A DNA stretch of 64,000 bases, taken from the NCBI RefSeq assembly GCF_002027705.1, contig NZ_MBTG01000020.1:36114-100113 (forward strand), in the 5' to 3' direction. Source of the DNA: Paenibacillus ferrarius. Lineage in GTDB: Bacteria; Bacillota; Bacilli; Paenibacillales; NBRC-103111. Positions 35,286 through 42,251 of this stretch are shown here, one piece after another. Each line of letters opens with the position of its first letter. Position 1 is the stretch's first letter. The position numbers and the translations under genes were made by a program. Under the pieces are notes generated by a model. That model made no database searches, was not told where the DNA came from, and worked only from the letters and a program-made list of their open reading frames with translations.

Positions 35286-36469
35286 ACAAAAACGGCCCCT
35301 TATCTTTACCTTTTATCCAGCTATATGCCATTACTTTTCTATTTTTCAGCGCGAATCCGATCTTGAATATCATTGTCCCACTGCGCAGTGAAGCTCAAGG
35401 CGCAAGCAATGCAGAAATCGGCGTCATGATGGGCGCTTATATGATAACGAGCATGCTCTTCCGTCCGTGGGCGGGAAGTATCGTCCATCGCTTCGGACCA
35501 CTGTCTGTATTACGCGCTTTATTGCTTGCAAATGGCCTTATTCTAATTCTGTATACGACAACTGGGCTGGAATGGTACTTCGCTCTTCGTGCTATGCAGG
35601 GTGTAACGACGGCATTTTTCTCCTTATCGCTGCAGCTAGGTATTGTTGATAAGCTGGCTCACCATGATCGTTCTCAGGGCATATCGCTTTATTTGTTAGC
35701 AGGCATGCTGCCTACCGTAATCGGCCCTATTCTGGCATTAACCTTGTGGGACTGGGGCGGAATGAACGCATTCACCACATCTATGATCGTTATTGCCCTT
35801 GCCACAGGTATCTTAGGCTTCAAAGCTCCGCTGCCCTCCGGTTCGCAAGTCACTCAGGATGAGCAGCAGCATGCAAGCTCCATGACTTCTCAGCTGCGCC
35901 AGCTGTGGACTCATCGTGCATTTCTTGTATGCAGTGCAGCCATGCTGATTGCTTCTGTCTCCTTTGGCGCTGTTACAACGTTTATTGCACTCTATACGAA
36001 ACAAAGCGGTGTCGGTCATGCCGGCATTTACTTGATGCTCCAAGCTGGCGTGATGGTTTTCTGCAGATTCGCCTTACGCAAAAAAGTTCCGTCAGACGGC
36101 CAATGGCATCCTCGTTTTCTCGTCGGCTTACTGCTAAGTATGGCTGTTGGCTTGCAGCTATTGGCACTAGCCGTATATGGAGGAGCATTATTCATGTATG
36201 CGGGTTCCATGTTGATTGGGTTAGGCATGGCACTGCTCTATCCCCATTTAGTCACGTATTTGACCATCGTACTGCCATTGTCCTCCCGCAATATGTTAAT
36301 CGGCGTGTTCATTGCCGTATCCGATCTGGGTTCTGTACTTGGCAACATCGCGATGGGGACGATTGCCGATCATTTGTCCTACTCTTATATGTATGGCATA
36401 TGCGCTGGCTTATTGCTGACCTCTGTTGCGATTGTACTCGTAAGCGGTCGCCGTTTAGCGATTGAATAA
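35282..36469 (+). CDS. MFS transporter, probable metallophore exporter (CntE-like)
   Basis: A 395-residue, 12-helix MFS protein. The N-terminal half (SANPILNIIVPLRSEAQGASNAEIGVMMGAYMITSMLFRPWAG, RAMQGVTTAFFSLSLQLGIVDKL) resembles CntE-type exporters of staphylopine metallophores, which sit last in cntABCDFE operons exactly as here. ATG 35282 gives a four-base overlap with the ATPase stop; ATG 35270 is an alternative. No cntKLM-type synthesis genes are in the window, so a secreted product must be made elsewhere or the operon scavenges. Confidence 0.82.
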   Translation: MNKNGPLSLPFIQLYAITFLFFSANPILNIIVPLRSEAQGASNAEIGVMMGAYMITSMLFRPWAGSIVHRFGPLSVLRALLLANGLILILYTTTGLEWYFALRAMQGVTTAFFSLSLQLGIVDKLAHHDRSQGISLYLLAGMLPTVIGPILALTLWDWGGMNAFTTSMIVIALATGILGFKAPLPSGSQVTQDEQQHASSMTSQLRQLWTHRAFLVCSAAMLIASVSFGAVTTFIALYTKQSGVGHAGIYLMLQAGVMVFCRFALRKKVPSDGQWHPRFLVGLLLSMAVGLQLLALAVYGGALFMYAGSMLIGLGMALLYPHLVTYLTIVLPLSSRNMLIGVFIAVSDLGSVLGNIAMGTIADHLSYSYMYGICAGLLLTSVAIVLVSGRRLAIE

Positions 36470-36476
36470 ATGGAAG

Positions 36477-36517
36477 AAGCCTCCGAAGCCACTTAGATGG
36501 CGATGGAGGTTTTTTTG
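36477..36517 (+). terminator. Terminator of the importer/exporter operon
   Basis: GCCTCC...GCCA-ctta-gaTGGC...GGAGG followed by seven T. Confidence 0.88.
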
Positions 36518-37075
36518 ATTTTCATCTAAATTTCTCATCTTATTTTCAAGTATCCCCTTCTCCAATTTTAAATGGAGCAGCTCCATATCCAGGTCCTGCC
36601 CGATAGTATGCACCGCGGTAAGTATGTCCTCTGCAGTAAGAATGTGTCGAGTGACAAGAATATCGTCCGATTAATATATCCGCCGAAATGGACAAGAACA
36701 TAGTCCGATTACCAATTAGATGTATATCTAAATAATGTACATATGTAGTTAAACCCCCAATAAGCACCATAAATTCTTACGAAATGAGCTTTGAAGCTGT
36801 TCGAGCTGGTGGGGTTATCAGTCTTGTTGGTGTAATGCATTATGAAGAGTTCTAGTTGGTTTTGTAAGTCTTGTTGGACGCAATATAACGCTTATGGCGG
36901 CCAACGCCAACTCGATCATATATGGAGCAATTGTTGCCGCACATCTGGGATACAGATCGATATGATTTCATACCTCCCTCGCTGTATATTACCCTTTATG
37001 TTATAGACGTAAAGTAGGTACGCTCCTTTACCAGTGAGAGGTGGGTAAAGGAGCGTATCTAGCTCTTGTTAAAGT
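36518..37075. other. Intergenic region with gene remnants
   Basis: About 560 bp without an intact gene. Besides the dehydrogenase remnant listed separately, a 74-codon minus-strand frame (36546-36770) ends in TYRGAYYRAGPGYGAAPFKIGEG, a composition seen in small Gly/Tyr-rich proteins, but has no ribosome site. Confidence 0.4.
36784..36862 (+). pseudogene. Fragment of a zinc-type alcohol dehydrogenase
   Basis: The plus strand encodes MSFEAVRAGGVISLVGVMHY then a stop. S..AVR.GGVISLVGV is the strand-turn motif late in the nucleotide domain of MDR alcohol dehydrogenases. No dehydrogenase sequence could be followed on either side, so this is a short decayed remnant. Confidence 0.5.
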
Positions 37076-38008
37076 TTACTTGGATTCAATTCGACCGATT
37101 GGATTTGTATCTTCTGACAAAGACTTTTGAACTGCCAACCAGCTGTCATGTTCAATATCGAGCGCATGACAAAGATAAGCCCATGAGACCAGCTGAATTA
37201 AGGCGACATGTTCTGGATTTTCATCTGTTGTTTCTTTAACCTCATAACCTGGGATTCCGCCAAGTGAGTGTTCTGCACCGAATAGGGTGAGCAAGCTCTC
37301 GGCTCCTGGGCTTAAGAAGTAGGGGTCGGACATCCATTCCGGACCGCGGACGGTCAACTGATACTTTTGCGGGGTGTAGTCTTGGTCCCCGACGATCACA
37401 AGCGTGGGCGTGGTCATGTGCGTGAAGCTCACGTTCAAGTGCGGCATATTCTCGGCCGCGAACGGCGTCAGGTTATCTCCACCTTGTCCAGCGGTGGCGA
37501 ACAGCACGCCCGCTTTGATGCGCGAATCGGACAGGTCCACGTCCTTCTTAGTTTCTGGGTCGAGGACTCGCAATCCCAAAAGATTGCCCGCCGTTTGGCC
37601 GCCGAAGGAATGTCCGGCTGCTGCTATTCGGCTTCGGTCAGTGCGTCCACTGAGGCCTGGTACGGTAGATTCAATAAGGTCTAATTTATCGAGGATTCGC
37701 TTCATGTCCTCGACTCGGTAACGCCAAATACGTGGTTTACGAGGATCGTCATGAGTAAGGCCAACAGTTCTCGAATCGAGGAACGTAGGTTGAATGACCA
37801 CGAAACCGTGAGCAGCCCAGAAGTCGGTCAAAGGGCTATAGCCGTCAAGCGAAGATCCATTACCGTGTGCGAAAAGAATAATTGGCAAATTGCCTCCAGT
37901 TGTTGGGGCGGATATTTTCACTAACAAATCCTCACCACGGCCTGGGGCTTCTAGTACTATCGACTTCACAGAGACGATGGTAGAGGTAGCGTTCATATTG
38001 ATTTTCAT
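37076..38008 (-). CDS. Alpha/beta hydrolase (PAF-acetylhydrolase/chlorophyllase-like)
   Basis: A 310-residue hydrolase: oxyanion region LFAHGNGSSLDGYSPL, nucleophile Ser in AAGHSFGGQTA, acid Asp in VIVGDQDYTP and a late His in GAEHSLGG. ATG 38008 is chosen because AAGGAATATTC precedes it. The promoter has twin TetR operators and the divergent gene is a TetR regulator, so expression should be induced by a small molecule. Substrate unknown. Confidence 0.85.
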   Translation of the reverse strand: MKINMNATSTIVSVKSIVLEAPGRGEDLLVKISAPTTGGNLPIILFAHGNGSSLDGYSPLTDFWAAHGFVVIQPTFLDSRTVGLTHDDPRKPRIWRYRVEDMKRILDKLDLIESTVPGLSGRTDRSRIAAAGHSFGGQTAGNLLGLRVLDPETKKDVDLSDSRIKAGVLFATAGQGGDNLTPFAAENMPHLNVSFTHMTTPTLVIVGDQDYTPQKYQLTVRGPEWMSDPYFLSPGAESLLTLFGAEHSLGGIPGYEVKETTDENPEHVALIQLVSWAYLCHALDIEHDSWLAVQKSLSEDTNPIGRIESK

Positions 38009-38086
38009 ACTGAATATTCCTTCCTTTCTCTTCAAACCATTAATATTTATGATTTCGCCTTTGTTTTGCTATAGCAGAACATAAGT

Positions 38087-38130
38087 GGAACGATGTTCCT
38101 ATTATATGCGGAACGATGTTCCATTTGCAA
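38087..38130 (-). promoter_or_regulatory. Hydrolase promoter with two GGAAC-type operators
   Basis: Minus-strand -35 TTGCAA (38125-38130), 18-bp spacer, -10 TATAAT (38101-38106). Two identical palindromes GGAACATCGTTCC lie 23 bp apart: one inside the spacer (38110-38122), one at the start point (38087-38099). This is a textbook repressible layout for the adjacent TetR. Confidence 0.88.
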
Positions 38131-38394
38131 GGTATTTATTAAAATTCCCTTTATATTGAAATGGACATCTCCTGAAAGACTTGATGGACAATAGTTTATA
38201 ATACCCACAGTATTTTTAGATTATATTGGATTATGTAATGAAGGGATTCTACAGGTCCTGTTTCAATGTCCAATTTGAATATGCAATACTCTTTAGTTTG
38301 AAGCTATGATTATGTCTTGTTAATATTAACAATAGGTCAGTAGCTAAATTCCATTGACGTAATGTAAAATTAACTTATGGGGGATATAACTTAT
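38131..38394. other. Intergenic region upstream of the TetR gene
   Basis: AT-rich region between the divergent hydrolase and TetR genes. No gene and no third copy of the GGAAC operator was seen near the TetR start. Confidence 0.5.
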
Positions 38395-39009
38395 ATGAAC
38401 GACAAAACGGAAGATAGCAGTGAAGGATTGAAGCCTCGTCAGCAGACAGTTCGAAGCGTGCGTGCCGATGCACAACGCAACATTAATGCTTTGCTCCAAT
38501 CAGCAATGACAGTGTTCGCAACTTCGGGGGTAGACGCTCCAGTTCGCGAGATTGCGGATAAGGCTGGCGTAGGAGTTGGAACTGTTTACCGTCATTTTCC
38601 ACAACGGTCAGACTTAATTGAAGCTGTTTTTCGTCAGGAGATTGATGCTTGTGCAGATGCTGCAGTAGACTTAGCCGATAAATATAAACCTGTTGAGGCA
38701 CTGGAGCGATGGATGTTACGTTACTTGGAGTTCATAGCAACTAAACGCGGACTCGCTGCAGCTCTACATTCTAGCGATCCGGCATACGAAACCTTACCTA
38801 TTTGCTTTGTAGAGGAATTAAGTCCAGCTCTAAAGACTTTGATTGAAACAGCAACAGCTGCAGATGAAGTACGTGCCAAGATTACACCAGATGAATTGTT
38901 GTGGGCGGTAGCAAGCCTCTGTACGGCAGTAGACAACGGTAATATAGAGCATGCGAAAAATATTGTTTCTCTTCTTGTGGATGGGTTGCGTTACCGTGCG
39001 AACCGTTAA
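38395..39009 (+). CDS. TetR/AcrR family transcriptional regulator
   Basis: A 204-residue TetR protein with helix-turn-helix APVREIADKAGVGVGTVYRHFPQRSDL. ATG 38395 has GGGGG upstream; ATG 38377 is an in-frame alternative. Divergent from the hydrolase whose promoter carries twin GGAACATCGTTCC operators, its likely target. Confidence 0.9.
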   Translation: MNDKTEDSSEGLKPRQQTVRSVRADAQRNINALLQSAMTVFATSGVDAPVREIADKAGVGVGTVYRHFPQRSDLIEAVFRQEIDACADAAVDLADKYKPVEALERWMLRYLEFIATKRGLAAALHSSDPAYETLPICFVEELSPALKTLIETATAADEVRAKITPDELLWAVASLCTAVDNGNIEHAKNIVSLLVDGLRYRANR

Positions 39010-39182
39010 CACTTCGACAGAATCCTTTCTTTTTTTCTGCGATGAATTGATCAGAAACGCACGAGACATTCTGAATGAATTCCCGCAATGGATTAAAGCG
39101 GCGACTGAACAACGGATACTTAGAGCATAATCAATATACAGCGAATTATCGCCTTGAATGGCGGAGCCCAATTTGCCGCATG

Positions 39183-39229
39183 AAACAAGGCACAGTTCTC
39201 CTCCCTGGCGAGAAGACTGTGCCTTGTTT
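39183..39229. terminator. Long hairpin, probable terminator
   Basis: Arms AAACAAGGCACAG/CTGTGCCTTGTTT with an inner TTCTC/GAGAA extension. No long T run beyond TTTA, so a small repeat element is possible. Confidence 0.55.
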
Positions 39230-39248
39230 ACGTAGTAATAACGAACCC

Positions 39249-39527
39249 ATGCCTACTTGTTGCTTTGTTAACATTCAGTTTATAAACGTCAATTACAATG
39301 CCTTATATTCAAAGCTAGTAGAAACACGATCAATAACCAAAAGTGTAAAGCACAACATCTCCTTGCGCGAATTATCCAGGCTGTCGGATGTTAGGCATGC
39401 CGCGCTAAGCGAGTTGGCAAATGGTAAACGGGAGAATATTAATTTTAACCATATTGAGAGGGTTGCTGAGGCGCTGGAAATACAGGATATACGGCAAATC
39501 ATTGATTTGGTTGAGGTTGATGAATAG
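39249..39527 (+). CDS. XRE-family helix-turn-helix protein
   Basis: About 92 residues with a Cro/C1-type DNA-binding domain (ISLRELSRLSDVRHAALSELANGKRENINFNHIERVAEALEI). The start is uncertain: ATG 39249 is the nearest in frame but lacks a ribosome site, and the frame upstream runs through the long hairpin. The 5' end may be damaged. A terminator follows. Confidence 0.65.
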   Translation: MPTCCFVNIQFINVNYNALYSKLVETRSITKSVKHNISLRELSRLSDVRHAALSELANGKRENINFNHIERVAEALEIQDIRQIIDLVEVDE

Positions 39528-39553
39528 ACAACTCAAGTAAAATAAACAATGAT

Positions 39554-39589
39554 AAAACCCTAGATGCATTAAGCTTCTAGGGTTTCTTA
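39554..39589 (+). terminator. Terminator of the XRE gene
   Basis: AAACCCTAGA and TCTAGGGTTT arms with an 11-base loop, then TTTCTT. Confidence 0.8.
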
Positions 39590-39819
39590 CAAATTCAGGA
39601 TATTAATCTAGTCATAGAGGGTAAGTTCTTCCTCGAAGCGACGTTCGACTTGTGGCTCGGTTTGCTGTTTTTTTCACGGCCTTTCTTCGGGATAGGGCCT
39701 ATAGAAGCAAAAAAGAGAAGACCTGAAAACTTGGCCTTCCCGAAGATCACGACTGCTCTATTATTCGTTTTATATGGTATACTTTTAGCAAGAAATACTG
39801 TGAGCGAGGTGTATGTCCT

Positions 39820-40074
39820 ATGCAATGGCAAGAAGTTCGCAATATTTATCCTGATCAGTATGTTTTGCTTGAAATCCTGACTTCCCACACAGAGAATAAT
39901 GTTCAGTACGTTGATGAAGTCGCTTTAGTTAGAGCAATTCAAGACCCACATGAAGCAACTAAAGAATTATTTAAGTGCAGGGACAACAATATCGTCTACC
40001 ATACCGGACAAGAGAAGATAACCATCGAAATTAGACATAACCCATTATATAGGAGTAGACGAAATGCAGATTGA
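39820..40074 (+). CDS. Small hypothetical protein paired with a retropepsin-like protease
   Basis: An 84-residue protein (MQWQEVRNIYPDQYVLLEIL...) of unknown function, beginning behind GAGGTG. Its start resembles proteins annotated only as hypothetical, with a WQEVR..YPDQWVL.E opening. It overlaps the next gene by 11 bp, so the two are coupled. An extended -10 (TGGTATACT) lies about 45 bp upstream. Confidence 0.75.
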   Translation: MQWQEVRNIYPDQYVLLEILTSHTENNVQYVDEVALVRAIQDPHEATKELFKCRDNNIVYHTGQEKITIEIRHNPLYRSRRNAD

Positions 40075-40456
40075 ATTTGCTTATAATCTACTCCAAACAT
40101 CTATGACCATTTGCTATAAAGGACGATCTTTGACTATCAACAATTTAATGATTGATACCGGTGCAGCGCATTCCCTTCTCTCCTCTGATATCGTGTCAGA
40201 AATCGGCATTGAATTCGAGAACGGCGATAAGCTTGTAAGAAGCTTTGGAATTGGCGGAGAAGAGTTTTCATTCCAAAAGCAGGTAGATCAAATCCGGCTC
40301 GGTAACCTTGTTATGAACGATATCAAAATAGATTTTGGCGTTTTCCACGATGATATCAATTACATTAACGGACTTATTGGTTTAGATATACTTAAAAGCG
40401 GCAACATGATTATTGATCTCAAACAGATGGAAATGTATCCTGCGCCAACAACATAG
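40064..40456 (+). CDS. Retropepsin-like aspartic protease
   Basis: A 130-residue single-domain aspartyl protease. The catalytic motif is IDTGAAHSLLS at residues 27-37 and the Gly-rich flap region is RSFGIGGEEFSF; the C-terminal NYINGLIGLDIL matches the ILG.D.L segment of retropepsins. Such enzymes act as homodimers with one Asp from each subunit. The substrate is unknown; the coupled upstream protein is the first candidate. Confidence 0.85.
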   Translation: MQIEFAYNLLQTSMTICYKGRSLTINNLMIDTGAAHSLLSSDIVSEIGIEFENGDKLVRSFGIGGEEFSFQKQVDQIRLGNLVMNDIKIDFGVFHDDINYINGLIGLDILKSGNMIIDLKQMEMYPAPTT

Positions 40457-40491
40457 CATTGTAATGGGACGTGCAGGCCCGCATCCCGCTA

Positions 40492-41598
40492 TTATCTAGC
40501 TCCCCCAAGAAGCGAATTCAACTGTTCCAGCAGATTGTCTCTGCCGGTGAGCGAAATCGTCCCGATTTTCTCACAAATTTTCTCGAGAAATTCAAGCTCC
40601 TTCAAGCGGAATAGGGTCTGATTCTCGTCCATCAACTTAGCTGTGTTCAGCAGACTGCGAGTAGAAGCCGTTTCCTCACGACGGGTAATCAAGTTTGCTT
40701 GGGCTTTCTTCTCTGCTAGCAGCACAGTATTAAGTATCTCTTTTATATCCCCAGGCAAAATAATATCCTTCACGCCGGCAGAAAAGAATTTGACACCGTA
40801 ATCCTCACTCTTTTCGTTCAGACGGGACAGCACAAATGCCGCAATCTCTTGCTTCATCCGCAACAGGTCATCAAGCTTCAATGTCCCGACGTATTCACGC
40901 AGAATAAGCTGCAACAGAATATAGACCTGATCTTCAAAAGCTTTAATTTCCAGTGCACGCAGCGGATTGATAATCTTGTACTGGCAGACGAAGTTTAAGC
41001 GAAGCGTTACCTTGTCCTCTGTCATCATTTCCTGACCGGTCATATCCAGCTGTTGCTGCCGTAAATCCACGGTTTTTATCGATGCCACCACAGGCCCCTT
41101 CCAGAAATAATATTTTCCTGGGGCAAGCTCCCTCTGCATGACGTTGTTATAAAAAAGCATCCCTGTCTCGTGACTGGCCACTTCGGAAACATAAAGATAG
41201 CCTGCAACTTTCGCAAATATGGCTCTATCTATATCTGCACCAACTGCTGGTTGGCGAATATCCACTCGCGTAAAGTCGTGCTTTTTCAGCACATTCCAGA
41301 AAGCGTATTTACCGGCTGTCATAAGCGATACGAACTTGCCATCCTCATAATGAAGCACGTACTCATGATCTTGAATATTGATAACAGTCAGCTCCTCAAG
41401 CAACCGTTCATCCTGAAGAAATAAATTTAAATCCTTCCCTTGTATGGCAAATGGCTTAGTAACATTCAACAACACGATTTCATCGTCTGAAAATGGAGCG
41501 AGTCGATAAACACCTGGCTGCAGGTGCTTCACATAACTGCCTTTCTTAAACAGCAATCCTCGCTCGTCAGCTTTAACGATAACTTTCTTAAACATCAT
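40492..41598 (-). CDS. Slipin family (SPFH/band 7) protein
   Basis: A 368-residue SPFH protein. Residues 1-125 contain two or more short beta repeats (ERGLLFKKGSYVKHLQPGVYRL; ETGMLFYNNVMQRELAPGKYYFW follows), then a band-7 domain (IKTVDLRQQQLDMTGQEMMTEDKVTLRLNFVCQYKI) and a helical tail. It lacks a clear transmembrane anchor. GAGGAG precedes ATG 41598 and ATG 41595; the second has better spacing. Slipins scaffold membrane microdomains. A long structured leader of about 600 nt precedes it. Confidence 0.85.
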   Translation of the reverse strand: MMFKKVIVKADERGLLFKKGSYVKHLQPGVYRLAPFSDDEIVLLNVTKPFAIQGKDLNLFLQDERLLEELTVINIQDHEYVLHYEDGKFVSLMTAGKYAFWNVLKKHDFTRVDIRQPAVGADIDRAIFAKVAGYLYVSEVASHETGMLFYNNVMQRELAPGKYYFWKGPVVASIKTVDLRQQQLDMTGQEMMTEDKVTLRLNFVCQYKIINPLRALEIKAFEDQVYILLQLILREYVGTLKLDDLLRMKQEIAAFVLSRLNEKSEDYGVKFFSAGVKDIILPGDIKEILNTVLLAEKKAQANLITRREETASTRSLLNTAKLMDENQTLFRLKELEFLEKICEKIGTISLTGRDNLLEQLNSLLGGAR

Positions 41599-41649
41599 TT
41601 ATCTCCTCATTTCATGGAACCTTTGTGGTTTGTTGCGACCTTTATTAGG

Positions 41650-42060
41650 GAACCCTCTTGTTCAAGAAGCGGAGCCAAGCTTAAGGTTGAAGAATCAGTA
41701 CTTGCGCACGAAACTTTCTGATGACGATGCGGCACTCCATTTCAGCCCGCGCTCGCTCATCTTGCCATTATGTGGCTAAGTACTTAATCTCTGAACTGGT
41801 ATCCACAGGCTGCATAGCTGCTTTCTCAGTGCCTACTCGAAGCCAGGCTGAGGACTCCCACTCACAGGTCTAATAATTTGTTTATCTCGATGGGAAGTCG
41901 AGTATTCTACCAGAATCGCTCATTATGCGATTGGGGAATCGAACCCCAAATGTGGTTTCTTGCCGATCCGATCGTACAGGATACCGTAACATACCATGCA
42001 CGGCACTGCGGGATATCTCGATATCCCCGCCTCGTTACGACCGTCCGAACAAGAAACAAT
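41650..42060 (-). ncRNA. Candidate large structured RNA upstream of slipin, with tRNA-like arms
   Basis: The 650-bp stretch before slipin has no gene but many nested inverted repeats on the minus strand. An 8-bp stem GTTTCTTG/CAAGAAAC (42050-42057 with 41955-41962) encloses CGTAAC/GTTACG and a 10-bp GCGGGGATATC/GATATCCCGC hairpin. Next come a canonical T-arm (41932-41948, loop TTCGATT), an AATCGC/GCGATT stem, and a perfect anticodon-type arm CTCGA-CTTCCCA-TCGAG (41886-41902). Then CTCAGCCT/AGGC.CTGAG and a domain closed by AGTACTT/AAGTACT (41697-41703 with 41778-41784). It does not fit any RNA family I recognise. Confidence 0.55.
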
Positions 42061-42189
42061 GTATGATTGCCTTACAGGTTCTATCTTCGCTTACTTTCGA
42101 AATAACGAACATGGCGGAAGTATTACGACGACGCATAAAGTTTTCCATTCCACCCAAATCCATCCCTAATTGAAAAGGAGCACGTATAA

Positions 42190-42239
42190 AAAGTGGAACA
42201 CCAAATAACTCTACATCATTGACGTAGAGTTATTTGGTA
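42190..42239 (-). terminator. Terminator of the SLH protein gene
   Basis: A perfect 15-bp stem (ACCAAATAACTCTAC with its complement, loop of nine) directly after the stop at 42252, followed by a T-rich stretch on the minus strand. Confidence 0.88.
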
Positions 42240-42251
42240 TAGAACTTATTT

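Noticed and set aside
36546..36770. 74-codon minus-strand frame with a Gly/Tyr-rich end
   Set aside because: No ribosome site and an improbable N-terminus; kept only as a note in the intergenic entry.
39650..39880. 76-codon plus-strand frame with two hydrophobic stretches
   Set aside because: No ribosome site and it overlaps the better-supported gene at 39820.
39595..39888. 97-codon minus-strand frame
   Set aside because: Antisense to the promoter and start of the 39820 gene; no family likeness.
41878..41950. Functional tRNA-Gly
   Set aside because: T-arm and anticodon arm are in the wrong order and the D-arm and CCA-side acceptor pairing are incomplete, so it is listed only as tRNA-like.
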